From positions 1 to 64,000 of the forward strand of contig JAFWYD010000008.1 in assembly GCA_017517805.1 (NCBI GenBank): a stretch of 64,000 bases of DNA, read 5' to 3'. The DNA comes from Akkermansia sp. (GTDB lineage: Bacteria; Verrucomicrobiota; Verrucomicrobiia; Verrucomicrobiales; Akkermansiaceae). Positions within the stretch are counted from its first letter, which is position 1. Each line of letters begins with the position of its first letter. Under the pieces are notes generated by a model. That model made no database searches, was not told the DNA's origin, and worked only from the letters and a program-made list of their open reading frames with translations. Shown one piece after another: positions 50,429-58,653 of this stretch. Position numbers and translations under genes: made by a program.

Positions 50429-52927
50429 TCAGGGGGTCACGGTAAGCCAGGTGCGGGTGGCAGCGGGGGAGAGGGTTGCTGCCAGGAAGGCGTTCATGCC
50501 CTCCGGGGTGATGGCGCGGAGCATATCGGGTACCCGGTCATCGTAATCGGCCCCGAGCCCGAGAAGGGTGTTCACGGCCATGCCGCTGCAGCGTTTGCCG
50601 CAGCTCTGCAGAGCAAATACCCGCGCAGTCAGGGCGGTAGCGCGGGCGCGTTCCAGCGCATCGGCGGGCATGCCTTCCTGAGCCAGGCGGTTGAGGGTTG
50701 CCTCCAGCACGCTGCGGGCCTCGCCCGCCTGCTCCGGGGCAGTACCCAGGTAGAAACAGAGGAAGCCGGCATCCATCCCCAGCAGCGATGAGGCGGCGGC
50801 GTAGTAGGCCAGCCCGCGCTTTTCGCGGAGTTCACCAAAGAGCGGCCCTGCCATGTCGCGGCACCATTCCTCGAAGAGCAACTGGGCAGGGCTGGTATCG
50901 CTCAGCGCGGTGGCGGCCGATACCGCCAGGGCAATCACAGCCTGTTCTTTTTCGAGAATCTCCACGGCATCGGCAGGCATCTGGGGCGGGGTGGCAGTGC
51001 GCTGGGCGGGCATGCCTGCCGGCATGGAACCGAAGAGTTTTTCGGCAGTGGCCAGCACAGCGTCGGGATCGATATCACCAGCTACGGCCAGCACGGCATT
51101 CCGGGCGCAGACCAGGCGGGCATGCTGGTTGAGCAGGTCGCTGCGGGTGAGGCTTTGCACGCTTTCCACGGTGCCATCGCGGTGGTTGCCGTAGGAGACA
51201 TTGCCGAAGCAGAGCCTGCGCATTCTGCGGAAGGCCAGGGCGGCTGGGTCTTCCTCAGCATCCATGATATCGGCCACCATGGCGTTCTTTTCTGTCTCGA
51301 TGACCTCTTCGGGCAGGGTCGGGTGCAGGGCGGCATCGGCCAGAAGCTCCAGCAGGGCGGGTGCATCCTGGGCCAGTCCCTTGATGGAGAGGTTGAAGGT
51401 GTTGTTGCCCGCGGCGCTGGAGATGGCTCCCCCCAGGTTTTCCACCTCATTGGCCAGCTGGGCGGCGTTGCGGGTTGTGGTGCCTTTGAGCAGGCATTCG
51501 GCCAGCAGGCTGTTGATGCCGGCGTTTTGCTCCGTTTCGGTCTGGCTGCCTGCGCCAAATACGATTTCGGCATAAGCCAGTGGTACCCGCTTATCCACGC
51601 AGGTGACCACACGCAGACCATTGGGCAGGGTGTGTACCACTGGCGCATTGTTGTCGGCAGTATCGGCGTCTGAAGCAGGCTCTGCATTGCTGCCGCTGGG
51701 GTCGATGCTCACCTCCACCAGGCGGTCGGGGGTAAAATAGGTAGCCGCCACGCGGGCCAGGTCGGCATTGCTGACACGGGCGAGCGCCGCATCCCATTCC
51801 TCCATGCTGTCGGGGTTGCGGCTCAGGTGCCACGACATGCCCAGCACGTTGGCCACCCCCTGCACCGTTGCAAGTCCCCGGAGTCTGCCGGTGAGCATCA
51901 TGCGGCGGGAGCGCAGGCGCGCCTCCTCGAAGGCCGCCTCCGGCAAGCGGCGCATGAAGGCCAGCACAGCATCGCGTAATTCATCGCGCTTTTCGCGCTC
52001 CACATCGAACTCCAGCACCAGCGCACCCTCGCCCAGTCGGTCCGGTATCGGCATGAGGGAAACATCGTGCGCCATCCCCACTTCATCGTGAAATTTTCTG
52101 TAGAGCCAGGCCGAGCGGCCATCGCCCAGGATAGAACCCAGCATGGCAAGGGCGGCAGCATCCGGGTGGTTGGAGGTTGGGGTGCGCCAGGCCAGCATGA
52201 GGGTGCTGGTGGGCTGGGCGAACTCGCAGCGGTGAGTGCGTGGCCCCCATTGGCGGGGTTCTGCCACCGGGATGATCGCCTTTGCCGGAGCGGCGGCAGC
52301 ACTGCCGAACTCTGCTTCTGCTGCAGCAAAGAGCTCGGCTGGCTTCACATCGCCCGCCACGCAGAGGAACATATTGCCCGGCACATAGCGGCTGTGGTGG
52401 TAGGTGAGCATGTCCTCATAACTCAGAGCATCGAAAGCCGCGCGGGTGCCGATGACGGGCAAGCGGCGCGGGGAGACTTTGTAAAGCGTGCGGATGAGCG
52501 CATGGTAGGCGGCATCCTGCGGGTCATCGTTGTACATGCTCATTTCGCGGCGGATGACATCGCGTTCCCGCTCCCATTCCTCGCGCGGAAAGACGGGGTG
52601 CAGCGTCAACTGGGCCAGCAGGTGCAGGAACTCCCGCCAATGGGCTGCAGGACCATCGATGTAGAACACCGTGCGGTCGGTGCTGGTGTAGGCATTCCAC
52701 ATGCCGCCCAGCGCGGGTACCCTCTCATTGAGCTGGCGGGCATCGAACTCGCTGGTGCCTTTGAAGACCATGTGCTCCAGCAGATGCGAAAGCCCGGCCC
52801 CCAGATGCTCTCCTTCGTGCATCGAGCCTGTCTCAATCCACACCTGGAGCGAAACCAGCGGAAATGCTTTTTGCGGCGCTACGACTGTGGTGAATCCATT
52901 GGAACAAACATGAACCTCGTGCTGCAT
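50429..52927 (-). CDS. M16 family zinc peptidase, two-domain
   Basis: A pitrilysin/processing-peptidase type protease of 832 residues starting MQHEVHVCS. The inverted zinc motif HLLEH is at residues 48-52 (GLSHLLEHMVFKG), and the downstream Glu region includes ERDVIRREMSMYNDDP near residue 125. A second, inactive M16 repeat begins near residue 430 (NGLRVVTCVDKRVPLAYAEIVFGAG). No signal peptide is seen, so it may be cytoplasmic. The start at 52927 is supported by a promoter whose -10 box ends 7 nt upstream. Confidence 0.9.
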   Translation of the reverse strand: MQHEVHVCSNGFTTVVAPQKAFPLVSLQVWIETGSMHEGEHLGAGLSHLLEHMVFKGTSEFDARQLNERVPALGGMWNAYTSTDRTVFYIDGPAAHWREFLHLLAQLTLHPVFPREEWERERDVIRREMSMYNDDPQDAAYHALIRTLYKVSPRRLPVIGTRAAFDALSYEDMLTYHHSRYVPGNMFLCVAGDVKPAELFAAAEAEFGSAAAAPAKAIIPVAEPRQWGPRTHRCEFAQPTSTLMLAWRTPTSNHPDAAALAMLGSILGDGRSAWLYRKFHDEVGMAHDVSLMPIPDRLGEGALVLEFDVEREKRDELRDAVLAFMRRLPEAAFEEARLRSRRMMLTGRLRGLATVQGVANVLGMSWHLSRNPDSMEEWDAALARVSNADLARVAATYFTPDRLVEVSIDPSGSNAEPASDADTADNNAPVVHTLPNGLRVVTCVDKRVPLAYAEIVFGAGSQTETEQNAGINSLLAECLLKGTTTRNAAQLANEVENLGGAISSAAGNNTFNLSIKGLAQDAPALLELLADAALHPTLPEEVIETEKNAMVADIMDAEEDPAALAFRRMRRLCFGNVSYGNHRDGTVESVQSLTRSDLLNQHARLVCARNAVLAVAGDIDPDAVLATAEKLFGSMPAGMPAQRTATPPQMPADAVEILEKEQAVIALAVSAATALSDTSPAQLLFEEWCRDMAGPLFGELREKRGLAYYAAASSLLGMDAGFLCFYLGTAPEQAGEARSVLEATLNRLAQEGMPADALERARATALTARVFALQSCGKRCSGMAVNTLLGLGADYDDRVPDMLRAITPEGMNAFLAATLSPAATRTWLTVTP

Positions 52928-52934
52928 GAAACGC

Positions 52935-52963
52935 AGTATCGCATAGTGAGCTGCGAGGTGCAA
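52935..52963 (-). promoter_or_regulatory. M16 peptidase promoter (leaderless arrangement)
   Basis: TTGCAC, 17-bp spacer, GATACT, then 7 nt to the ATG. Confidence 0.6.
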
Positions 52964-52974
52964 GCAATTAGGGC

Positions 52975-53003
52975 TTGTTATGGCATGAAACGAGGGGTAT
53001 AAT
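52975..53003 (+). promoter_or_regulatory. Promoter of the small membrane protein gene (leaderless arrangement)
   Basis: TTGTTA, 17-bp spacer, consensus TATAAT, then 7 nt to the ATG at 53011. Confidence 0.75.
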
Positions 53004-53010
53004 ACTCGCA

Positions 53011-53361
53011 ATGTGGCGCAAAATATCATGCTTCATTGTATTTCTGACCTCTCTTTATCTCCTGAATGGAGGCTTGATGCATGCCTGGCTCACGGCCGCT
53101 GACCCGGCTGAGGTGGGACAACACAGGATGTGGTGCTATGCCTATACGGGCGGTGCGCTGCTGGCGTATATTGCGTTCGGCGTGTTACTTCGGCCGCGTA
53201 GCGTGCTGCATTTTGTACTGTGCAGCATGGCGGTACTACTGCTGCTGATATCGGGGCTGGCCCTTGGCGCCCAGGGATGGAGAATCGGGTGGCTGATGGT
53301 GCTGGCGGGCTCGGTCGCCTATCTTCTCTGGCGCGCGTGGGTGGTGGTGAATCGTGGGTGA
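53011..53361 (+). CDS. Small four-helix membrane protein, unknown function
   Basis: A 116-residue protein with four hydrophobic segments (about 5-25, 43-60, 67-86, 92-110) and a short basic end (RAWVVVNRG). The longer frame begins inside the promoter, so ATG 53011 is used. It is divergent from the M16 peptidase gene. No family is recognised. Confidence 0.65.
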   Translation: MWRKISCFIVFLTSLYLLNGGLMHAWLTAADPAEVGQHRMWCYAYTGGALLAYIAFGVLLRPRSVLHFVLCSMAVLLLLISGLALGAQGWRIGWLMVLAGSVAYLLWRAWVVVNRG

Positions 53362-53382
53362 AGATACGAAGAAAATTCCTTA

Positions 53383-53403
53383 CTATTCCCTATTCACTAT
53401 TCG
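53383..53403 (+). repeat. Three tandem heptamers CTATTCN
   Basis: CTATTCC, CTATTCA and CTATTCG in direct succession. The second and third copies supply the -35 box (TTCACT) of the next gene. Heptamer tandem repeats also occur at folC and at 59878-60876. Confidence 0.75.
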
Positions 53404-53421
53404 CTCGGTTTATGGTAGAAT
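53393..53421 (+). promoter_or_regulatory. AEC transporter promoter built on heptamers
   Basis: TTCACT, 17-bp spacer, TAGAAT, 15 nt before the ATG at 53437. Confidence 0.55.
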
Positions 53422-53436
53422 CTCTGCCGTAAGCCC

Positions 53437-54426
53437 ATGTTCGACCTCGTCCTTAATTCCTTTTTTGCGTCCATTCCGGTATTCATCTTCTTTGGAATCG
53501 GCTTCTGGCTTCGTCAGAAGAAAGCCATTGCACCGGAGCACGATGGAGTGATTCTGCAGCTGGCCATGGATGTGGGCTATCCCTGCCTCATTTTCCACAG
53601 TATCATGAAATACATGGTGGTGGAGGCCAACCCCGCCATGGCCACTATTGGGTTTTCTCTGCAAGGAATTTTGTGTGGCTTTCTGGAGATGCTGGTGGGG
53701 GTGCTGGCGGCGTATGCAGTGGCCTGGGTGCTGCGGCTGCGCATCGGCACCGGTCTGCGCACCTTCACCCTGACTGCCGGGGTGCAGAACTATGTGTTCT
53801 TTGTGGTGCCGATTATCCAGATGCTCTTTTCTGCCCCTGGCGACCCCACGCTGGGTGTGCTCTTCATTCACAACATGGGCTGCGAGCTCTTCATCTGGAG
53901 CCTGGGGGTCATCCTCATGTGCGGGGGGGTGAAGAATCTGCGCCTGGGGCTCCTGCTGCGCGGGCCGCTGCTGGCAGTCATTATTTCGCTGCTCATCGCA
54001 TGGGTGGGGCTGGGACCGTATGTGGCGCTGCCGCCGCTCATGAAGGCTGCAGAGATGATTGGTGCCGTTTCCACCCCCATTTGCCTGATTATCTTCGGCT
54101 GCTCGCTGTATGATTTAACGCGCCATTTCACCTGGCAACCGCGCATGCTGGTGGCGGGGGTGGTGACTCGTCTCATGCTGGCGCCGGCGCTCATTCTGCT
54201 GCTTGCCTGGCTGCTGCCGGTGGATCCGCTCATGAAGCGCATCATGGTGATTCAGAGTGCCATTCCCAGCGCGGTGATTCCGGTGATTCTGGCTAAGCGA
54301 TTCGGTGGCGTGCCGGAAGTAGGCACCCAGGTGCTGCTGGCTACCACTATCTGTTCGTTTGTCACGCTGCCCATCTGGCTGGCTTTGGGCAGTCGCTTTG
54401 TGGTGCCGCTGCTGCCGGGGCTTTAA
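53437..54426 (+). CDS. AEC-family (auxin efflux carrier-like) transporter
   Basis: A 329-residue membrane protein with about ten transmembrane segments in the two-repeat layout of the AEC family: N-terminal FIFFGIGFWLRQKKAIAPEHDG and, after the central loop, TAGVQNYVFFVVPIIQMLF, then AIPSAVIPVILAKRFGG near the end. AEC proteins export small carboxylates or related compounds; the substrate here is unknown. The 3' end overlaps the convergent gene by 4 bases. Confidence 0.85.
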   Translation: MFDLVLNSFFASIPVFIFFGIGFWLRQKKAIAPEHDGVILQLAMDVGYPCLIFHSIMKYMVVEANPAMATIGFSLQGILCGFLEMLVGVLAAYAVAWVLRLRIGTGLRTFTLTAGVQNYVFFVVPIIQMLFSAPGDPTLGVLFIHNMGCELFIWSLGVILMCGGVKNLRLGLLLRGPLLAVIISLLIAWVGLGPYVALPPLMKAAEMIGAVSTPICLIIFGCSLYDLTRHFTWQPRMLVAGVVTRLMLAPALILLLAWLLPVDPLMKRIMVIQSAIPSAVIPVILAKRFGGVPEVGTQVLLATTICSFVTLPIWLALGSRFVVPLLPGL

Positions 54427-55163
54427 TGCAGCATCAATCGGTCGCGGTCAAGACCGGTCAGGTTCTCCAGCCGGGCAATCAGCTGGCGCAGTACGAAAAC
54501 GAGCGTGATAAGAAGTGGAACACCGATGACCAGGTATCCCCACCAGGTCATGCGCCCCACGGCGTAGTTGTACTCCAGCGCCTGTTGGGCGGCAGGCTGG
54601 TCGAGCACGGGCAGCAGGAAGCAGAGGGAGAGGATGAAATTGCCCACGGCTGAGACAATGAGGGAAAGCCCCAGGAAGAGACTGGAGCGCCAGAGCAGGG
54701 ACTCATACGCTCCTTGCTGCGATTTTTCTACTACTGCTTTCTCAATGGTCGGAATATCGAAGAGGGAATCCGAGTACAGCAGGAGGCGCAGTAGTGAATC
54801 CTGGCGGCGGGCGGTGACCATGACTGCCCCGCAGAGCAGCAGGGGAATGGCGGCTTCCTTGGCGGCATACCACCAGGGGGTATCGGGGCGGATAGCTTCG
54901 CCACCGCCTGTGTTGGCATAGATGGTAACCACACCGGTCAGGATTGTACCCAGCAGGCCAAAAAGCGTGAGCGGCTCCACCCGGCGGCTCTGGATGAAGG
55001 TCCAGAGCCCGAAGCCCAGCGGCAGCGAAAGCGCCAGACACATGGCTGGGGCAGTACCCAGTTGCCAGAGTTCCGGGCCGGATACGGAGCAGTGGTCGAG
55101 CACCATGACCGGTGCCAGCACACTCAGGAGGATATTGAGAAGACTCTGTGTTCCTTTGTCCAT
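54423..55163 (-). CDS. Multi-pass membrane protein (VC0807-like)
   Basis: A 246-residue protein with six or seven predicted transmembrane helices. The order and the segments LSLPLGFGLWTFIQSRRVEPL and LWRSSLFLGLSLIVSAVGNFILS recall the VC0807 group of uncharacterised membrane proteins. It starts 7 bases after the rpe stop and is probably co-transcribed with it. Function unknown. Confidence 0.65.
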   Translation of the reverse strand: MDKGTQSLLNILLSVLAPVMVLDHCSVSGPELWQLGTAPAMCLALSLPLGFGLWTFIQSRRVEPLTLFGLLGTILTGVVTIYANTGGGEAIRPDTPWWYAAKEAAIPLLLCGAVMVTARRQDSLLRLLLYSDSLFDIPTIEKAVVEKSQQGAYESLLWRSSLFLGLSLIVSAVGNFILSLCFLLPVLDQPAAQQALEYNYAVGRMTWWGYLVIGVPLLITLVFVLRQLIARLENLTGLDRDRLMLH

Positions 55164-55170
55164 GGCTGTT

Positions 55171-55821
55171 TTATTTCATGGACGCAATGGCGGCTGCCAT
55201 ATCCGGCGCCTTGAAAGTGGAGGAACCGGCGACCAGGCAATCGGCCCCGGCTTCAGCACAGAGCGGGGCCTGGGTGGCACCAATGCCGCCATCCATCTGA
55301 ATGATGAAGCTGAGCCCCTGTTCCTTGCGGGCGGCATCGAGTACGCGCACTTTCTCCAGCACTTCGCCCATGAAGCTCTGCCCGCCGAAACCCGGCACGA
55401 CGCTCATCACCAGCACCATATCCAGCTCGCCGATGTAGGGCAGCACCTTCTCCACCGGGGTGGCGGGGTTCACGGCCAGTCCGGCGTGAATACCCGCGGC
55501 GCGGATGGCGGCCAGAGTGGCGTGCAGGTCGACAGCGCCTTCGCGTTCTACATGGATGGTAATCATGTTCATGCCCGCCTTGACAAAACGGGGCAGGTAG
55601 TGGTCCGGCGCATCAATCATGAGGTGCGCATCCAGATACGCGCCCTCCGGTACTGCGGCGCGGATAGCGGCGCAGATATCCGGTCCGAAGGAAATGTTAT
55701 CCACAAAGGAACCATCCATCACATCCAGATGCAGCCAGTCCGCCCCTGCCTCCAGGGCGCGGTTGGCTTCTTCTCCGATGCGGCGGAAATCACAGGCAAG
55801 CATTGAGGGGGCAATCAGCAT
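55171..55821 (-). CDS. rpe: Ribulose-phosphate 3-epimerase
   Basis: Interconverts ribulose-5-phosphate and xylulose-5-phosphate in the pentose phosphate pathway. The 216-residue TIM barrel shows APSMLACDF at the start, the metal-binding HLDVMDGSFVDNISFGP near residue 32, DAHLMI near residue 65, VMSVVPGFGGQSFM near residue 140 and MDGGI near residue 175. The transcript is probably leaderless. Confidence 0.96.
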   Translation of the reverse strand: MLIAPSMLACDFRRIGEEANRALEAGADWLHLDVMDGSFVDNISFGPDICAAIRAAVPEGAYLDAHLMIDAPDHYLPRFVKAGMNMITIHVEREGAVDLHATLAAIRAAGIHAGLAVNPATPVEKVLPYIGELDMVLVMSVVPGFGGQSFMGEVLEKVRVLDAARKEQGLSFIIQMDGGIGATQAPLCAEAGADCLVAGSSTFKAPDMAAAIASMK

Positions 55822-55827
55822 GGCTCC

Positions 55828-55856
55828 ATTGTAGATTCTACATCGCTCGATTGCAA
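55828..55856 (-). promoter_or_regulatory. rpe promoter (leaderless arrangement)
   Basis: TTGCAA, 17-bp spacer, TACAAT, then 6 nt to the ATG. Confidence 0.7.
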
Positions 55857-55879
55857 GGCAAAATGCTCATAAAATACAA

Positions 55880-55906
55880 CCGGGGATGCCCTTGCAGCAT
55901 CCCCGG
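55880..55906 (-). terminator. Terminator of the DUF3472 gene
   Basis: A perfect 10-bp stem (CCGGGGATGC/GCATCCCCGG) with a 7-nt loop, followed by a partly T-rich stretch on the minus strand. Confidence 0.75.
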
Positions 55907-55933
55907 TCGGGTAAAATTGAAGCTATTGCCCTC

Positions 55934-56896
55934 TTACTGGGCGGGATAGTTCACAATCTCCAGCTTGGGGCGCTGGATGAGCTTCATGATATCTTCGCCG
56001 GGAGTGGGTACTGCGGCGGGCTGCTGGGGCAGGGGCTTGGAGGTGAACACCGGGAAATCGGCTTCTTCCTTGATGTTGCCGCCGGTGGCCAGGGAGTAGT
56101 AACCACGCTTCGGGTCGAAGCGGCAGTTGATTTCCTTGAGCGGGTTGCCATCGCGGGTGAAGCGGAACTGCGTGGCGGCGTGCCATTGCTTACCGTCCCA
56201 GCGCAGGGCGGGACCAAAGGTGGCGCGGCGCTCATACTGCTTGGATTCCACATCGCGCTTGAAGTCCTCCACGAAGCCGCAGCCGCCGCCCAGTCCTCGG
56301 CGCAGGGCCTGGATACGCCAGCAGCTCATGAGCATCCACTTGTTTTCAGCGGGGTCAAAGATGTAGCCGGCAATCTGGCGGAAATCGGGGCCATCCGCGT
56401 GCTCCACCACCAGCGTCTTGATCACATCGCCTTCCTTCCAGTTGAAGGGGCGCATGGAATTGCCGCCGGTTCCCTCGCCACCGAAGCGGCGGGTAGTCAC
56501 ATATTCGCCCTTCTGCACCAGTTTGGCACGTTCTTCCTCGGGCGCGGCATGGGGGTTATCGCCGGAGTCCTTGGCATCCCAGATAGAGAAAATAGCCACG
56601 CGCACGGGCTTGCCGTCCTTGTCCTTATGACCCAGTTCCTGCACACCGATATAGCCGCAGCCGAAGTTGTTGCAGGCAAAGTAGGTACCGGGAGCGCTCT
56701 TTTCAATCACGGCTTCCTGGTAGGCGGCGGTGTGGGCTGGCATAGCGGGGCCGTAGCCCAGATGCACCGAAGCGCATTGGCGCTTGGCCATGTTTTCCGG
56801 TAACCAGTAGTCCGAATAGCGGTCGGCCTGGGCCTCCTGCGTGCAGCATGCCGCAAGGGCCAGCAGACCCGTCATCAGTGTATAGATGCGTTTCAT
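55934..56896 (-). CDS. Secreted DUF3472-like protein
   Basis: A 320-residue exported protein starting MKRIYTLMTG, with a lipoprotein-like signal (LAACC). The central part has GYIGVQELG, VAIFSIWDAKDSGDNP and FGGEGTGGNSMRPFNWKEGD, which resemble the DUF3472 domain found in secreted carbohydrate-associated proteins. A Pro-rich tail ends the chain. A TTGAAA-17-TAGGAT promoter stops 8 nt before the ATG. Function unknown. Confidence 0.7.
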   Translation of the reverse strand: MKRIYTLMTGLLALAACCTQEAQADRYSDYWLPENMAKRQCASVHLGYGPAMPAHTAAYQEAVIEKSAPGTYFACNNFGCGYIGVQELGHKDKDGKPVRVAIFSIWDAKDSGDNPHAAPEEERAKLVQKGEYVTTRRFGGEGTGGNSMRPFNWKEGDVIKTLVVEHADGPDFRQIAGYIFDPAENKWMLMSCWRIQALRRGLGGGCGFVEDFKRDVESKQYERRATFGPALRWDGKQWHAATQFRFTRDGNPLKEINCRFDPKRGYYSLATGGNIKEEADFPVFTSKPLPQQPAAVPTPGEDIMKLIQRPKLEIVNYPAQ

Positions 56897-56904
56897 CACG
56901 TCGC

Positions 56905-56933
56905 ATCCTAACACGTTTTTTTGATATTTTCAA
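56905..56933 (-). promoter_or_regulatory. DUF3472 gene promoter (near-leaderless)
   Basis: TTGAAA, 17-bp spacer, TAGGAT, then 8 nt to the ATG. Confidence 0.6.
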
Positions 56934-56979
56934 GTCTAAAGAGATGATAAAACCACCTGGGAACCCTGCATAAATAGCA

Positions 56980-57008
56980 TTGACTCTGCGGGGGATTCGC
57001 GGTAAACT
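56980..57008 (+). promoter_or_regulatory. ahcY promoter (short leader)
   Basis: TTGACT, 17-bp spacer, TAAACT, then 10 nt to the ATG at 57019. Confidence 0.65.
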
Positions 57009-57018
57009 CGCCGCCGAT

Positions 57019-58431
57019 ATGACAGCGACAGCAGATTACAAAGTGGCAGATATCACCCTGAAGGATTGGGGACGCAAGGAGATTGCCGTTTCGGAATACG
57101 AGATGCCGGGGCTCATGGCTTGCCGTGAGAAATATGGCGAGCAGAAGCCGCTGGCCGGGGTGCGTATCACCGGTTCGCTGCACATGACGATTCAGACTGC
57201 TGTGCTCATTGAAACGCTGGTGGCGCTGGGTGCCGAGGTGCGCTGGGCCAGCTGCAATATCTTCTCCACGCAGGACCACGCCGCTGCTGCCATTGCGGCC
57301 ACGGGCGTGCCGGTGTTTGCCTGGAAAGGCGAGACGCTCACCGAATACTGGGATTGCACCTGGGCGGCGCTGAGCCACCGCGATGGCCTTGGCCCGCAGC
57401 TGGTGGTGGATGACGGCGGCGATGTGACCCTGCTGCTGCACCGCGGTTACGAGATGGAGGAAGGCTCCGATTGGGTGAATACACCCTCCGGCAGCGAGGA
57501 GGAAGGTGTCATCAAGGCCCTGCTGAAGCGCATTGCTGCTGAGCAGCCCGGTGTATTCCACCGCTGGCTACCGGAGTGGAAGGGTGTTTCCGAGGAGACG
57601 ACCACAGGCGTGCACCGTCTCTACCAGATGGAACGCGATGGTCGCCTGCTGGTGCCTGCCATCAATGTGAACGATTCTGTGACCAAAAGCAAGTTTGATA
57701 ACCTGTACGGCTGCCGCGAAAGCCTGACGGACGGTATCAAGCGCGCTACCGACGTGATGATTGCCGGCAAGGTGGCGGTTATCTGCGGTTATGGTGATGT
57801 GGGCAAAGGCTGCGCCCAGGCGCTGCGCGGGCTGGGTGCCCAGGTCATCGTGACCGAGGTGGATCCCATCTGCGCCTTGCAGGCAGCCATGGAAGGCTAC
57901 CGCGTTCTGACGGTGGAGGATACCCTCGGCATGGCCGATATCTATGTGACCACCACGGGCAACTGCGACATCATCACCCTGGAGCACATGGAGAAGATAA
58001 AGGACCAGGCTATCGTCTGCAACATCGGCCACTTCGACAACGAGATCCAGGTGGCCCGCCTGCAGGCCTATCCCGGCATTGTCTGCACCAACATCAAGCC
58101 CCAGGTGGATAAATACACCTTCCCGGATGGCCACAGCCTCTACCTGCTGGCCGAAGGCCGCCTGGTGAATCTGGGCTGTGCCACGGGCCATGCTTCCTTT
58201 GTGATGAGCAACAGCTACACCAACCAGGTGCTGGCCCAGATTGCCCTGTGGCAGGAGCGCGAAACAGCCAAACCCTCCGTGACCGTGCTGCCCAAGAAGC
58301 TGGACGAAGAGGTGGCCCGCCTTCACCTGGCCAAGCTGGGCGTGCGCCTCACCACCCTCACCCAGAAGCAGGCTGATTATATCGGCGTTCCCGTCGAAGG
58401 CCCCTATAAGGCAGAAGCGTACAGGTATTGA
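57019..58431 (+). CDS. ahcY: Adenosylhomocysteinase
   Basis: Hydrolyses S-adenosylhomocysteine to adenosine and homocysteine, keeping methyltransferases running. The 470-residue enzyme starts MTATADYKV. Motifs include [47 protein letters not shown], the NAD loop [20 protein letters not shown] near residue 255, and the C-terminal [10 protein letters not shown]. The stop codon TGA lies inside the first heptamer of a repeat element that fills the gap to folC. Confidence 0.97.
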   Translation: MTATADYKVADITLKDWGRKEIAVSEYEMPGLMACREKYGEQKPLAGVRITGSLHMTIQTAVLIETLVALGAEVRWASCNIFSTQDHAAAAIAATGVPVFAWKGETLTEYWDCTWAALSHRDGLGPQLVVDDGGDVTLLLHRGYEMEEGSDWVNTPSGSEEEGVIKALLKRIAAEQPGVFHRWLPEWKGVSEETTTGVHRLYQMERDGRLLVPAINVNDSVTKSKFDNLYGCRESLTDGIKRATDVMIAGKVAVICGYGDVGKGCAQALRGLGAQVIVTEVDPICALQAAMEGYRVLTVEDTLGMADIYVTTTGNCDIITLEHMEKIKDQAIVCNIGHFDNEIQVARLQAYPGIVCTNIKPQVDKYTFPDGHSLYLLAEGRLVNLGCATGHASFVMSNSYTNQVLAQIALWQERETAKPSVTVLPKKLDEEVARLHLAKLGVRLTTLTQKQADYIGVPVEGPYKAEAYRY

Positions 58432-58653
58432 CGATTGACAATTGACGATTGACGATTGGGTATGAAGGCGCGGGATTTGCAGCATCGGACTCTGGACTTT
58501 GGTCGGAGGGTTGCTCGCCTCATCCCCTTGCAACAAGAGGCGGCTGAGCTTCGCAATATCATGACCGCCAGTGCCATCACTGCCCGCAACAACTTAAAAT
58601 AAGCTTTCGTATGCCCCAATCAATTGTCAATCGTCAATCGTCATTAGTCAATT
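58428..58653. repeat. Heptamer-bounded element between ahcY and folC
   Basis: The left end (58428-58462) is a tract of TTGACRA heptamers that contains the ahcY stop. The right end (58619-58653) is an inverted tract of GTCAATY heptamers lying inside the folC coding start. Between them is a 46-codon four-helix-bundle remnant. The inverted ends give a mobile-element-like outline of about 225 bp. Confidence 0.75.
58462..58602 (+). pseudogene. Internally deleted four-helix-bundle protein ORF
   Basis: A 46-codon frame from ATG 58462. Its first half (DLQHRTLDFGRRVARLI) resembles helix 1 and its second half (EAAELRNIMTASAITARNN) the last helix of S23/four-helix-bundle proteins. The conserved middle helices (LRSATSIGAN-type and the FIAKL block) are missing. 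It is therefore either a deletion derivative of the gene type found intact at 59987-60331 or a miniature functional version. Confidence 0.6.

Noticed and set aside
56980..57018. TTG start for ahcY 13 codons upstream
   Set aside because: The TTG is the -35 box of the promoter, so transcription starts downstream of it.
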